Below are positions 8,809-19,000 of a stretch of DNA of 64,000 nt, in pieces. Each line of letters starts with the position of its first letter. The stretch's first letter is position 1. The stretch spans positions 114,380-178,379 of the forward strand of contig JAFZRT010000029.1 of NCBI GenBank assembly GCA_017619735.1, written 5' to 3'. Both the position numbers and the translations under genes were made by a program. The notes beneath the pieces are model-generated. The model did no database searches and was not told where the DNA came from. It saw only the letters and a program-made list of their open reading frames with translations. This DNA comes from Clostridia bacterium (lineage in GTDB: Bacteria > Bacillota > Clostridia > Christensenellales > CAG-138).

Positions 8809-9897
8809 TTAATCCATGCTGTAGCCCAACTGATTGGCCGTATACATGGGGATATCCTTCATATCGAAATCGAGCACTATGAAGGAAAGATAGTTCTCAT
8901 CGGAAAAATGCCACCACTCGGAATTGATTATCTTGAATCCGCATTCGGTCATTATCCGGGTCATATAGTCCACGTTCCTGCGCTGCTCGGGCGTCCATCC
9001 GGCGGAGTTCGACCTGTTGGACAGCGAGTTGAACGTGTGCATCGGGGTCGGGAAATCGAGCTCACGCCCGTCGGGGCCGATAAGCGTCATATCGACGGCG
9101 GCCGCCCTGTTGTGGTTCGACGCGCTGTTGTACGGGTTTGCGATGTAGCTCGAGTTCTGGACGATGTCATACAGTATGTACTGTACGGATTTGGGACGGT
9201 AGCAGTCGTAGATCTTGATCGTGTAACCGTCGTTTTTGAAGAGCTTTGCCGCTTCCGCGAGCTTCAGCGCTGTCTCGTACTGCAGTACGGGCACGGGCCT
9301 GCTGTAGAGCACGTTGCCGGTGAAGTTCTTGTCGGTGCCGAATATCTGATAGATCTCGATATCGGGGATGACGAGGCGGATATCGATGAGCTCGCTCTTG
9401 AGCATTATAGGATTGCCGTGCTCGTCCAGCGCGATGTTTCCGTTGTTGTCCTTCTTGTACTCGTACATGGGCGCCATGTATCCGTACAGCGGCTCGTCGG
9501 CGGGGACGATGCTCCTGCAGTCGCAGTAGCAGATCTCGCCGTCGAGATAGACCTTGACAAAATCGGCGTCGGCCGCCTCGATAAGATGGACCTTGTCCTC
9601 ATACCTGAGCTTGCGGACGACCCTGCTGTTCTTGTCCGGTGCGGAATAGATCTTGAGCTCGTTCACGCGGGACTTGTAAAGGAAGGTGACCATCGGAGTC
9701 GACGTGGGCTCAGCGGAGGGAGCTTCGGTCGGGATCTCGGTCGGCACAGCGGTAGGCTCGGCAGTCCGCTCCGGCGTCGCGGGCTCCTGAGTTTCAAAAG
9801 GAACCTCGGTGGGAACGTACACCTCGGGCGGGGCGAGCTTGCATCCCGACGATAATGCGATGAACACAGCGAAAAGAACGGCAAAAAGCTTCTTCAC
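8809..9897 (-). CDS. VanX/DdpX-like D-Ala-D-Ala dipeptidase lipoprotein with SH3-like domain
   Basis: A 362-residue exported protein: lipoprotein signal (LSSGC), a Pro/Thr/Glu linker, an SH3b-like segment (about 75-140, ELKIYSAPDKNSRVV) and a C-terminal M15D peptidase domain. The domain has YDCYRP, the zinc motif SNHNRAAAVDMTL (family SxHxxGxAxD, with Ala replacing the usual Gly) and EWWHF, which supplies the catalytic Glu and third zinc ligand. Such enzymes cleave D-Ala-D-Ala or trim peptidoglycan stems. The GTG at 9897 is preferred: GGAG lies ten bases upstream, whereas the TTG at 9903 is only four bases from it. It lies just after the L,D-transpeptidase gene; together they could remodel peptide stems and 3-3 cross-links. 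Confidence 0.87.
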   Translation of the reverse strand: MKKLFAVLFAVFIALSSGCKLAPPEVYVPTEVPFETQEPATPERTAEPTAVPTEIPTEAPSAEPTSTPMVTFLYKSRVNELKIYSAPDKNSRVVRKLRYEDKVHLIEAADADFVKVYLDGEICYCDCRSIVPADEPLYGYMAPMYEYKKDNNGNIALDEHGNPIMLKSELIDIRLVIPDIEIYQIFGTDKNFTGNVLYSRPVPVLQYETALKLAEAAKLFKNDGYTIKIYDCYRPKSVQYILYDIVQNSSYIANPYNSASNHNRAAAVDMTLIGPDGRELDFPTPMHTFNSLSNRSNSAGWTPEQRRNVDYMTRIMTECGFKIINSEWWHFSDENYLSFIVLDFDMKDIPMYTANQLGYSMD

Positions 9898-9899
9898 GT

Positions 9900-10622
9900 T
9901 CAATCATCTCCTTTTAGAGCGTCAACGTCCGTCGGGTCGTAACCCTTTCTCGTGATCTCGGGAACGTCCGGGCTCGTAGTGCCCCTGGGGCTTCCGTTAA
10001 CGATCTCGAGCTTTGTGCCGGGAGGACAGTTGAAGTAGATGAACTTAGCCGCTTCGGTGACCATCCTCAAGCAGCCGCCGGTATTGGATGTGCCAATTCC
10101 CATCTCTCCGTTATAGTACCGCGGCCATATCCTCGAAGGATCCTGCGCGCCGTACAGCGGCGAATGGATGAACAGATTGCCCCAATATGAAGTCGCATAC
10201 TGGACGCTGCCGCCGAGGCGGAAATCGTACCAGCGGTATCTCGTTTCGGACAGGGTGAAGAGGCCGATGGGCGTCTTGTTCCCGCCGTGGCCGATCCTGT
10301 ACTGCTTTACGATAACGGTGTAGTTGTAATTCTCGTCCTTGCCGTAAATGGTGAGCGTATAGGAGCCCTTTTCAACGTAAAGGTAATACGGATGCTCCGG
10401 ATCGAGATCGACGACAGGCGTAGGTGTCGGCTCCGGGGTAGGATCGGGTTCCTTCGTCGGCACGGCCGTAGGCGCCGCGGTCTGCTGCACGTTTTCGGTT
10501 ATATCGACGGCCTCGATATCATCGGGGTCGGGCACATTTTCATGGCACGCGCAGAATACGAGCGGCATAAGGGCCGTAAGCGCTGCGAGCAATATGAATG
10601 CTGCTTTTTTGAAAAACTTCAT
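9900..10622 (-). CDS. YkuD-family L,D-transpeptidase, lipoprotein
   Basis: The 240-residue protein begins with a signal peptide with a likely lipobox ending FCAC, then a Thr/Pro-rich linker. The YkuD domain (about 78-205) contains the conserved His block (NLFIHSPLYG) and the nucleophile motif GTSNTGGCLRM, matching the family HxxxxxxxxxxxxxxSxGC(I/L)R pattern. It would form 3-3 cross-links in peptidoglycan or attach proteins outside the membrane. The ATG has GGAG upstream, and a strong sigma-A promoter lies 31-59 bases further upstream, making this the first gene of the seven-gene envelope operon. It has a Ser/Thr/Pro/Asp-rich C-terminal tail of unknown function. Confidence 0.93.
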   Translation of the reverse strand: MKFFKKAAFILLAALTALMPLVFCACHENVPDPDDIEAVDITENVQQTAAPTAVPTKEPDPTPEPTPTPVVDLDPEHPYYLYVEKGSYTLTIYGKDENYNYTVIVKQYRIGHGGNKTPIGLFTLSETRYRWYDFRLGGSVQYATSYWGNLFIHSPLYGAQDPSRIWPRYYNGEMGIGTSNTGGCLRMVTEAAKFIYFNCPPGTKLEIVNGSPRGTTSPDVPEITRKGYDPTDVDALKGDD

Positions 10623-10652
10623 TTCAGTCTCCTAAATCAACAATCAACTTTT

Positions 10653-10681
10653 ATTATATCACATTATTATCCGCAATTCAA
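10653..10681 (-). promoter_or_regulatory. Sigma-A promoter of the envelope operon
   Basis: On the minus strand, TTGAAT (10676-10681) and TATAAT (10653-10658) are separated by exactly 17 bases, with an extended -10 (TGA before TATAAT). It lies about 30 bases upstream of the L,D-transpeptidase ATG and is divergent from the DUF512-der promoter. Confidence 0.82.
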
Positions 10682-10715
10682 TCCGAAAACCTATCATTGA
10701 GGATTATATTGCTGA

Positions 10716-10744
10716 TTGAACGGGGGCGGCAATTATGCTATAAT
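10716..10744 (+). promoter_or_regulatory. Sigma-A promoter of the DUF512-der operon
   Basis: TTGAAC (10716-10721) and TATAAT (10739-10744) are 17 bases apart, with an extended -10 (TGC before TATAAT). The predicted transcript starts only about a dozen bases before the ATG at 10763, just enough for its GGAGG. Confidence 0.87.
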
Positions 10745-10762
10745 AATTGTTCGGAGGAAGAA

Positions 10763-12076
10763 ATGAAGCATCTCGTTACAAAGGTAGACGGCGGTTCCAT
10801 CGCCGATGAGGTAGGCGTAAAGGCCGGCTGGAAGCTTGTGAGCGTCGACGGAAAGACCATCCGCGACGTTATTGATTATGAGCTTTTCACCAATAACGAG
10901 TTCATTTCGGTCGTGTTTGAAACCGACGGCGGCGAGACCGCGGTATTCGATATCGAAAAGGAGGTCTGGGAACCTCTGGGCCTCAATTTCGAATCCGGTC
11001 TCATGAGCCCCGTCCGTCAATGCGCGAACCACTGTGTATTCTGCTTTATCGATCAGATGCCGCGAGGTCACCGCGACACCCTCTATTTCAAGGACGACGA
11101 CTGGCGTCTTTCGCTCATAATGGGCAATTACGTGACGCTTACAAACGTCGGCGACGCGGAGTTCAAGCGCATACTCGACAGGCGCGTTTCGCCGCTCTAT
11201 ATCTCCGTTCACGCGACGGACGGCGCCGTCCGCAAGCAGATGATGCGCAGCAACAACGCCGACAGGATAATGGAACGGCTCACGGCTCTGCATGAACACG
11301 GGCTGAAGTTCCATGCGCAGATAGTTCTCTGCCCCGAACTGAACGGCGGAGAGATACTGAAAAAGAGCCTGCGCGATCTCTATTCGTTGGCTCCCGATGC
11401 GCAGTCCGTCGCCGTCGTTCCCGTAGGTCTCACCCGCCACAGGGAGGGTCTTTATCCGCTGAAGCCGATGAGCATGGAAGATGCGCGCGAGGCCGTCCGC
11501 ATAGTGGACGAGTTCAATTCCGAGACGCATGCGGAGTTCTTTGCATTCTGCTCCGACGAGATGTATTTGAGAGCGGGCCTCGAACTGCCTCCTTATGAGT
11601 ATTACGGCCCGTTCGATCAGATCGAGAACGGTGTGGGCCTGTTCCGACTGTTCGAGGACGGAGTGCTCACAGCCCTCGGCGAAAGGTCTCCCCTGCCCGG
11701 CCGCGTAAGGATCACCTCCGTCTGCGGCGTGGCGATAGCGGATTGCCTGCGCGGACTGTTCAAAAAACTCCGGCCCTACGGCATCGAGATAGACGTGCTA
11801 CCCATCAGGAACGATTTCTTCGGGGACAGCGTCACAGTGAGCGGCCTCGTCACGGCGGGCGACATACTTAAGCAGACCGATGGAAAGGGCCTGGGCAGCG
11901 CGCTCATAATGTCCGGCTCCATGCTTCGCGAGATGGACGACATATTCCTCGACGGGATGCGCCTTCCCGAGCTCGCGGAAAAGATGGGCATCACCGTAAA
12001 TCCGATGCCGGCAGACGACGGCGAAGCATTTATCGAAAAACTGTTTGAATTATCCGAAAGGTTATTATCCGAATGA
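10763..12076 (+). CDS. DUF512 radical-SAM protein with N-terminal PDZ-like domain
   Basis: The 437-residue protein starts at the ATG preceded by GGAGG; an upstream in-frame extension overlaps the promoter and is excluded. The N-terminal 60 residues are PDZ-like ([21 protein letters not shown]). A CxxxCxxC cluster follows ([14 protein letters not shown]), then the TIM-barrel-like region and the DUF512 C-terminal domain. The cluster indicates an Fe-S radical-SAM-type fold. The biochemical role is not known; the family is widespread in Clostridia, and a position next to der is, as I recall, its usual context. Its stop overlaps the der start (ATGA), indicating translational coupling. Confidence 0.92.
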   Translation: MKHLVTKVDGGSIADEVGVKAGWKLVSVDGKTIRDVIDYELFTNNEFISVVFETDGGETAVFDIEKEVWEPLGLNFESGLMSPVRQCANHCVFCFIDQMPRGHRDTLYFKDDDWRLSLIMGNYVTLTNVGDAEFKRILDRRVSPLYISVHATDGAVRKQMMRSNNADRIMERLTALHEHGLKFHAQIVLCPELNGGEILKKSLRDLYSLAPDAQSVAVVPVGLTRHREGLYPLKPMSMEDAREAVRIVDEFNSETHAEFFAFCSDEMYLRAGLELPPYEYYGPFDQIENGVGLFRLFEDGVLTALGERSPLPGRVRITSVCGVAIADCLRGLFKKLRPYGIEIDVLPIRNDFFGDSVTVSGLVTAGDILKQTDGKGLGSALIMSGSMLREMDDIFLDGMRLPELAEKMGITVNPMPADDGEAFIEKLFELSERLLSE

Positions 12077-13398
12077 AACCCCTTGTAGCAATAGTCGGAA
12101 GGCCCAACGTGGGCAAATCCACACTCTTTAACCGAATAGTCGGCAAGCGTATCGCCATTATCGAGGACACCCCCGGCGTCACGCGCGACAGGATCTACGG
12201 CGATGCGGAATGGCTGACGCATTCCTTTACCGTCATCGACACCGGCGGCATCGAGCCCGATACCGAGGACGTCATACTCTCGCAGATGCGCCGGCAGGCC
12301 GAGCTTGCGATAGAGACTTCGCACGTCATCATATTCGTTGTCGACGGCAGAGAGGGTCTGACGGCAGCGGATATGGAGGTCTCCGAGATGCTCCGCCGCT
12401 GCAAGAAGCCGATAGTGCTCTGCGTCAACAAGGTCGACCACGTCAAGTACGAGGATACGGCTTACGATTTCTATTCCCTCGGCATAGGCGACCCCGTGAC
12501 GATCTCCGCCGAACAGGGGCTCGGCATAGGCGATCTCCTGGACGAGGTATGCAAATACTTCCCCGCCATCGAGGAGAACGAGGGCTCCGAAGCTATATCG
12601 ATCGCCGTGGTCGGCAAGCCCAACGTCGGCAAATCCAGCCTTGTCAACGCGCTCCTCGGTCAGGAGAGGACGATCGTATCCAACATCCCCGGCACGACGA
12701 GGGACGCCATCGACACGCCCTTCCGCTATAACGAGAAGGATTACGTTTTGATCGACACCGCGGGCATCCGCCGCAAAAGGGCCGTAGGCGACGAGAACGT
12801 CGAACGCTACTCCGTTATCAGGTCGCTCGCCGCGATCAGACGATGCGAGGTCGCTCTCATCGTCGTCGACGCTGAACAGGGTCTTTCCGAGCAGGACGTC
12901 CGCATAGCCGGCTACGTGCACGAGGAGGGCAAGGCGAGCGTACTCATCGTCAACAAATGGGATCTTATCGAAAAGGATACCCATACCGTCGAGAAGTTCA
13001 AAAAGGACATGATAACGGATCTCGCATTCATGAGCTATGTTCCCATGCTGTTCATATCCGCCAAAACAGGTCAGCGCGTACAGCGCGTTATGGAGCAGGC
13101 GAACTCCGTTTTGGAACAGGCCTCGACGAGGATATCCACCGGCATACTGAACGACGTTATCGGCGAAGCCGTCACTATGAGCGAGCCGCCTTTCGTCAAG
13201 GGCCGCCGTCTCAGGATATTCTACTGCACGCAGGTTTCCGTAAAACCTCCGACCTTCGTCATATTCGTCAACGACGCGGAGCTCATGCACTTCTCTTACA
13301 GACGATACCTCGAAAACTACATCCGCAAATCCTTCAAGATCGATTCCGTACCGATAAAGCTCATCATCAGGAACAGATCCGAGAACGACGAAAACTGA
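12073..13398 (+). CDS. der: Ribosome-assembly GTPase Der (EngA)
   Basis: The 441-residue protein has the tandem GTPase domains unique to Der. The first has [17 protein letters not shown] and NKVD; the second has [17 protein letters not shown] and NKWD. A C-terminal KH-like domain follows (about 350-438, [25 protein letters not shown]). It acts in maturation of the 50S subunit. The start codon overlaps the previous stop by four bases. A terminator with a long T tract follows nine bases after the stop. Confidence 0.98.
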   Translation: MKPLVAIVGRPNVGKSTLFNRIVGKRIAIIEDTPGVTRDRIYGDAEWLTHSFTVIDTGGIEPDTEDVILSQMRRQAELAIETSHVIIFVVDGREGLTAADMEVSEMLRRCKKPIVLCVNKVDHVKYEDTAYDFYSLGIGDPVTISAEQGLGIGDLLDEVCKYFPAIEENEGSEAISIAVVGKPNVGKSSLVNALLGQERTIVSNIPGTTRDAIDTPFRYNEKDYVLIDTAGIRRKRAVGDENVERYSVIRSLAAIRRCEVALIVVDAEQGLSEQDVRIAGYVHEEGKASVLIVNKWDLIEKDTHTVEKFKKDMITDLAFMSYVPMLFISAKTGQRVQRVMEQANSVLEQASTRISTGILNDVIGEAVTMSEPPFVKGRRLRIFYCTQVSVKPPTFVIFVNDAELMHFSYRRYLENYIRKSFKIDSVPIKLIIRNRSENDEN

Positions 13399-13406
13399 TC
13401 ACTCCC

Positions 13407-13436
13407 CCCGCCCTTTTACCGGGCGGGTTTTTTCTT
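13407..13436 (+). terminator. Rho-independent terminator after der
   Basis: A stem of CCCGCCC (13407-13413) with GGGCGGG (13421-13427) and a seven-base loop is followed by TTTTTTCTT. Confidence 0.93.
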
Positions 13437-13441
13437 GCCGC

Positions 13442-13471
13442 GTCATTTTGTGCGGATCGGCGTCATATCAA
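13442..13471 (+). promoter_or_regulatory. Candidate sigma-E-type promoter of spoIVA
   Basis: GTCATTTT (13442-13449) and CATATCAA (13464-13471) are 14 bases apart and resemble the sporulation sigma-E consensus (about KMATATT, 14-15 bases, CATACAAT). spoIVA is a mother-cell sigma-E gene in studied spore formers. No good sigma-A promoter is seen here. Confidence 0.45.
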
Positions 13472-13506
13472 TTAACTGCGATATGAAAACCGAAGGGAGA
13501 AGCTTA

Positions 13507-14991
13507 ATGGAAAGAGCGGAGCTTTACCGTGATATAGCGAAAAGGACGCAGGGAGACATCTACATCGGCGTCGTCGGCCCGGTCAGGACGGGCAAATCCA
13601 CGTTCATTAAAAGGTTTATGGACACTCTTGTAATCCCCGAGATCGAGAACGAATACCAGAAGGAACGCGTCATAGACGAGCTCCCGCAGAGCGGCTCTGG
13701 GAAAACGATAATGACTACGCAGCCGAAGTTCGTCCCGAACGACGCTGTATCGATACGGATCGGGGACGATGAATCGACCGAGCTTTCGGTAAGGATGATA
13801 GACTGCGTCGGATACATGGTGAAGGGCGCGCTCGGCGGATCCGAGGAGGAGATACCGCGCATGGTCCGTACTCCGTGGTTCGATCACGATATCCCTTTCG
13901 ACGACGCGGCTGAGATCGGCACGAGAAAGGTCATAACCGAGCATTCGACCGCAGGCATTGTCGTGCTCACCGACGGCAGCATCACGAGCATAGCAAGGAG
14001 CGATTACTCCGCCGCCGAGGAAAAGGTGTTCGCTGAAATCAAAGCGACGGGTAAGCCGTATGCCGTGATACTGAACAGCACGCGTCCAACATCCGATGAA
14101 GCCGTATCCTGCGCTGAGGAGATATCGGAAAAGTACGGAGTGAACGTGCTCCCGCTCGACGTAATGAGCATGGAAGCGGGCGGTATTAACGAGCTCCTTG
14201 AAAATCTGCTCCTCGACTTTCCCCTGCAGTCAGTGACATTCCAGATTCCGCGCTGGGTAACGGCGCTGGGATATGATCATCCGCTTGTAAACAGCGTCAT
14301 CGATGCGCTGCGTTCGGCGCTGCCGGATGTATCGAGGATGCGCGATCACGGCAAGCTCGCCGCGGCTCTGACCGGGATAACGGATTACACGGCTCCGGAG
14401 CTCAAGAGGTCTACGCTCGGCGACGGCTGCGCATATTATCGGCTGGCTCCGAACGACGACGTATTCTACCGCGTGCTGAGCAGCGAATGCGGTTACGAGA
14501 TCGCGAACGAATCGGAGCTTATGAGCGCGCTGAAGGACTTCGTCGCCGCGAAGCGCGAGTATGACAGGATCGCCTCGGCGCTGATATCGGCTGAAGCGAC
14601 CGGATATGGCCTCGTGCCGCCCAAAATAGACGAGATGCAGCTCGACCGGCCGGAGATCGTGCGGCACGGGAACAGATTCGGAGTGCGTTTGAAAGCGCAT
14701 GCATCCGGTCTGCACATAATGCGCGTGGATATCGAAAGCGAAGTCAACCCTCTTGTCGGAACTGCGGAACAGGGCGAGGAGCTTGCCGGTTATCTTATGA
14801 ACAAGTTCGAGACCGATCCCGAAGCGATATGGTCTACGAACATATTCGGAAAACCCATTTACGACCTCGTGCGGGACGGCATGACGGGAAAGATCAACAA
14901 CCTACCCGAGGACGTAAGGATGAAGCTGCGCGACACAGTGAACCGAATGGTGAACGACGGCTGCAACGGCTTGATATGCGTGCTTCTGTAA
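13507..14991 (+). CDS. spoIVA: Stage IV sporulation protein A
   Basis: SpoIVA is the ATPase that polymerises on the outer forespore membrane and forms the basal layer of the spore coat, anchoring the coat to the forespore. The 494-residue length matches the family. The N-terminus MERAELYRDIAKRTQGDIYIG is followed by the Walker A GPVRTGKST and the conserved block SGSGKTIMTTQPKFVPN. The C-terminus (NRMVNDGCNGLICVLL) is typical. The ATG at 13507 is chosen because GGGAGAAG precedes it; the longer upstream frame runs into the promoter. A SipL-like partner is encoded at 32.3 kb, supporting a sporulating Clostridia host. Confidence 0.97.
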   Translation: MERAELYRDIAKRTQGDIYIGVVGPVRTGKSTFIKRFMDTLVIPEIENEYQKERVIDELPQSGSGKTIMTTQPKFVPNDAVSIRIGDDESTELSVRMIDCVGYMVKGALGGSEEEIPRMVRTPWFDHDIPFDDAAEIGTRKVITEHSTAGIVVLTDGSITSIARSDYSAAEEKVFAEIKATGKPYAVILNSTRPTSDEAVSCAEEISEKYGVNVLPLDVMSMEAGGINELLENLLLDFPLQSVTFQIPRWVTALGYDHPLVNSVIDALRSALPDVSRMRDHGKLAAALTGITDYTAPELKRSTLGDGCAYYRLAPNDDVFYRVLSSECGYEIANESELMSALKDFVAAKREYDRIASALISAEATGYGLVPPKIDEMQLDRPEIVRHGNRFGVRLKAHASGLHIMRVDIESEVNPLVGTAEQGEELAGYLMNKFETDPEAIWSTNIFGKPIYDLVRDGMTGKINNLPEDVRMKLRDTVNRMVNDGCNGLICVLL

Positions 14992-14992
14992 T

Positions 14993-15030
14993 GAAAAAGC
15001 GCGGGCTCAACGCCCGCGCTATTGTTTTTC
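14993..15030. terminator. Bidirectional terminator between spoIVA and pfkA
   Basis: A 9-bp perfect stem AGCGCGGGC (14998-15006) with GCCCGCGCT (15012-15020) has ATTGTTTTT on the plus side and TTTTTCAT on the minus side, between convergent genes. Confidence 0.92.
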
Positions 15031-15034
15031 CGTA

Positions 15035-15997
15035 TCAGAACTTTGCCATTATCTCGTTCAGCTCGTAGAGCTTCTTATCGAATTCGTCCTTGACCTCGAT
15101 GGCTTCCTCGAGCGCCACGTCGTAGATCTGATTGTGACGAATGCCTACTGCGCGGCCCGCCTTGCCCTCGGCAAGCAGCTCTACTGCCCTTTCGCCGAGC
15201 TTTGCGGCAAGCACGCGGTCGAAAGCGGAGGGATTGCCTCCCCTCTGAATGTAGCCGAGCACTGTCGCCTTTATCTCGACGTCCGTATGCTCGCGGACGT
15301 ATTTGACGAAATCGTCGGCCCTGCCCGCGCCTTCTGCGATCATGACGATACTTGTGAGCTTGCCGCGGAGTTTGTTCTGCTCCAGGCGGTTCGCCGCTTC
15401 CTCCCAGGACATCGGCATTTCGGGCACGAGGATCAGATCCGCAGCGCCGCCTATGCCTGCCCAGAGAGCGATATCTCCGCAGTTGCGGCCCATTACCTCT
15501 ATAACGCCGACGCGGTCATGCGCGCGCATGGTGTCCCTGATCTTATAGATCTCGTTCGTCACGTTGTTTACAGCGGTATCGAAGCCGATAGTGAAATCGG
15601 TATAGCCCATGTCGTTGTCGATGGTGCCGGGAATGCCTATCGCGGGTATGCCGTTCCTCACGAGCTCCATGCAGCCGCGGAAGCTTCCGTCGCCGCCTAT
15701 TACGACGAGGCCCTCTATGCCGTACGCCTTCAAAACGGATATCGCCTTTTTGATGCCCTCGGGAGATTTGAACTCCTCGCTTCGGGCCGTCCTCAGCACG
15801 GTACCGCCCTTATGCATCTTGTTCTCCACGTCCTCATGGGTAAGGTAATCGACCCTTCCCTCAATAAGGCCCTTGTAGCCGTGGTATATGCCCATGACCT
15901 GCATACCCATTGCAACACCGGTCTTGAACACGGAACGGATGGCACAGTTCATGCCGGGAGTGTCTCCGCCGCTTGTAAGCACACCGATCCTTTTCAT
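15035..15997 (-). CDS. pfkA: ATP-dependent 6-phosphofructokinase
   Basis: Phosphorylates fructose 6-phosphate with ATP, the committed glycolytic step. The 320-residue length and motifs match bacterial PfkA: TSGGDTPGMN at the N-terminus, GGDGSFRG (a Gly in the position that sets ATP rather than pyrophosphate use), catalytic GTIDND, MGRNCGDIA, and LGYIQRGGNPSAFDR. It follows dnaE by 49 bases, a known neighbourhood in Firmicutes. A separate promoter overlapping the dnaE stop region suggests expression independent of the replication gene. The ATG is preceded by GAAGG. Confidence 0.98.
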   Translation of the reverse strand: MKRIGVLTSGGDTPGMNCAIRSVFKTGVAMGMQVMGIYHGYKGLIEGRVDYLTHEDVENKMHKGGTVLRTARSEEFKSPEGIKKAISVLKAYGIEGLVVIGGDGSFRGCMELVRNGIPAIGIPGTIDNDMGYTDFTIGFDTAVNNVTNEIYKIRDTMRAHDRVGVIEVMGRNCGDIALWAGIGGAADLILVPEMPMSWEEAANRLEQNKLRGKLTSIVMIAEGAGRADDFVKYVREHTDVEIKATVLGYIQRGGNPSAFDRVLAAKLGERAVELLAEGKAGRAVGIRHNQIYDVALEEAIEVKDEFDKKLYELNEIMAKF

Positions 15998-16034
15998 ACG
16001 ATACGACCTTCTTTCGGAATGAGATTGCGGATAG

Positions 16035-16063
16035 ATTATATCACAATTATTTCAGCTTTACAA
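16035..16063 (-). promoter_or_regulatory. pfkA promoter overlapping the 3' end of dnaE
   Basis: On the minus strand, TTGTAA (16058-16063) lies inside the dnaE coding end and TATAAT (16035-16040) lies beyond its stop, 17 bases apart. TGA before the -10 makes it an extended -10. The leader to the pfkA ATG is about 30 bases. Confidence 0.68.
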
Positions 16064-19000
16064 ATCTGACGTTGTCGCGTCCTATGAGATTGCCGGCTAT
16101 CTCTATCAGCTGGTCGGAGCCGCTTACGCAGAGCTCCCTCGGCGCCAGCTGCTGTTTGCCGGTATCCGAATCGAAGAACACGACCTCATGCTCGCCGGGG
16201 TATCTTCTCAATACCTGAGCAACCCGTTCCTTTTTGGAGGAGTTTTCGGCGTTGAACCTCAAATACAGGCGGTACCTTTCGGGCTTTTCGAGAGGGGCTA
16301 CCTCGTCGATCATTACGGTATTCGCCTTATCCTCGCGCATGGAAAGCCGGCCCGTGATCTTCAGCGGTATCTCGCCGGAGAATAGATCTCTGTACTTCGA
16401 ATAGACCGTCGGGAAAGCCGCGAACTCGACCTGCCCCGTCATGTCCTCGATAACGCCGTACGCCATAGCGCCTACTCCGGACTTGGTCTGCCGAGTATGC
16501 ACTCCTCCGAGCATACCCGCAACCGTAACGCGCGAATTGTCGCTTATGCCGGACGAACCGTCCGCCTCGGCAAGGCGCTTGCAGTCGGTGGACAGCAGCC
16601 GAATTGCGGATTCGTATTCCATGAGCGGATGTCCGCTGATATAGATGCCGAGGGCTTCCTTCTCCATGGAGAGCAGATCCTCGATGCTGTATTCCTGCCC
16701 GCCTTTTGGAGCGGACGACCTCTTCAGCGAGGGCTGATCGTCGCCCATCATATCGAACAGCGACAGCTGGCCGGACTCAAGGCGTTTCTTTTCCGAAGCC
16801 GCGGCGTTCATCTCGTCCTCGTAGTTCTGCATCAGCCACAGACGGGTGATGCCCATGCCGTCGAAACAGCCGGCCTTTATGAGACCCTCCATCATACGCT
16901 TGTTGATGCCTTCGGTCCGCATGAGGAAGTCGCCGAAATCGGCAAAGCTGCCGTTGGTACTGCGCTCGCGCAGCATGGCGTTCATCGCCTCTTCGCCGAC
17001 GTTCCTTATCGCGACGAGGCCGAACCGTATCGCGCCGTCCTCGACGGTGAAATGCGGCTCCGACTTGTTGATATCGGGCGGCAGAATCCTGAATCCGCGC
17101 TTGCGGCAGTAATAGATGTAGTCTGCGATCTTATCTGCCGAGCCGATGAAGCTGTTGATGAGCGCCGTCATCATCTCGACGGGATAATAGTATTTGAGAT
17201 AAGCCGTCCTGTAGGCGACAACGGCGTAGCACGCGGCGTGCGCCTTGTTGAACGCATATGAGGCGAAATCGGTCATTTCGTCGAAGATCTTGTTTGCGAC
17301 GGCCGCGGGGATGCCGTTCCTGACGGCGCCGGGCACGGTTATTGTGCCGTCCTCCTCGACTATGCCGTTGATAAAGTTTGCGCGCTCCTTCTCCATTACG
17401 TCGTGCTTTTTCTTACTCATGGCGCGGCGTATGAGGTCGCTCCTGCCGTATGAGTATCCGGCAAGGTCGCGTACTATCTGCATGACCTGTTCCTGATAGA
17501 CCATGCAGCCGTAAGTTGTCGAGAGTATGGGACGAAGCTTCTCGTGGATGTAGGTGACGCTCGACGAATCCTGCTTGCCCTCAAGATAGCGCGGTATCGA
17601 CTCCATGGGGCCGGGACGGAAGAGCGCGATGCCGGCGATGATGTCCTCAAAGCATCCGGGCTTCATCTGCATCATGAAGTTCGTCATTCCCGCGGATTCA
17701 AGCTGGAATATGCCTATCGTGTCGCCGGAGCTTATGAGTTCGTAAACGTTCTTGTCGTCGAAGCCGAGCTTCGAAAAATCGGGCGCGTCTATCCCCCGCT
17801 GCTTAATGAACTCGCAGCAGTCGTGTATCACGGTCAGCGTACGCAGACCCAGGAAATCCATCTTCAGCATGCCGAGAGCCTCGAGCGTGCCCATCGGGAA
17901 CTGTGTAGTGATGGAGTCCTCGTTCCTCTGCAGGGGGACGAGCTCCATTGTCGGCGACGAGGAAATGACTACGCCCGCCGCGTGGGTCGACGCGTGTCTT
18001 GGCAGGCCTTCGAGCTTCATGGAAAGATCGAGAAGCTTTTTATACGTTTCGTTGCCGTCGTAGAGCTCCTTTAGCTCCGGGACCATCTCGAGCGCCTGCT
18101 TAAGCGTGATCTTAAGCATCTGCGGGATCAGCTTTGCTATCCTGTCTACCTCGTTGTAAGGCACGCGCAGTACTCGGCCGACGTCCCTTACGACCGCTCT
18201 TGCGGCCATTGTGCCGAACGTGATTATCTGCGCGACGTGATCCGCGCCGTACTTGCGTACGACGTAATCGATGACCTCCTGCCTTCTCTCGTAGCAGAAG
18301 TCGACGTCGATATCGGGCATTGTGATTCGCTCTGGGTTAAGAAAACGCTCAAAGAGCAGATTGTATTTGATCGGGTCGAGGTCCGTGATATCGAGCGTAT
18401 ATGCGACAATGGAAGCCGCGCCGGAGCCCCTTCCGGGGCCTACGGGTATCCCGTGTGTTTTGGCGTAATGTATGAAGTCCCAGACGATGAGGAAGTAATC
18501 GACGAAGCCCATCTTCGAGATAACGCCTATCTCATATTCGAGGCGGTCGACGTATTCCTTTCCGGGATCCGGGCCGAAGCGCTTAAGCATGCCTTCCGCG
18601 CAGAGCCGGCGAAGGTAAACCTCGTTGTCCATACCGTCCGGGGCCTTGAACTCGGGCAGATGACGGCCGCCGAGCTCGATCTCCAGATCGCACTTTTCGG
18701 CAACGAGAGCGGTATTGTGAACCGCCTCCTCATAGCCCGCAAATCGCCTGAGCATCTCCTCTTCCGATTTGACGTAGAACTCCTCGGCCTGCATCTTCAT
18801 ACGGTTGGTCTCATCGACAAAGTGGCCCGTTTGAATGCATAGGAGCGCGTCCTGCGCCTCCGCGTCGCTGCGATCGACGTAATGGATATCGTTCGTCGCG
18901 ACGGTCTTTATACCGAGCTTTTTTGCAAGCTCAACAAGTCTGGGCAGAACGGTAAGCTGCTCTGGTATGCCGTGATTCTGAAGCTCGATATAGAAATCGT

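Noticed and set aside
8059..9855. A 598-codon plus-strand frame opposite the lipoprotein and dipeptidase genes
   Set aside because: No motif, no ribosome site at its start, and it covers three well-supported opposite-strand genes.
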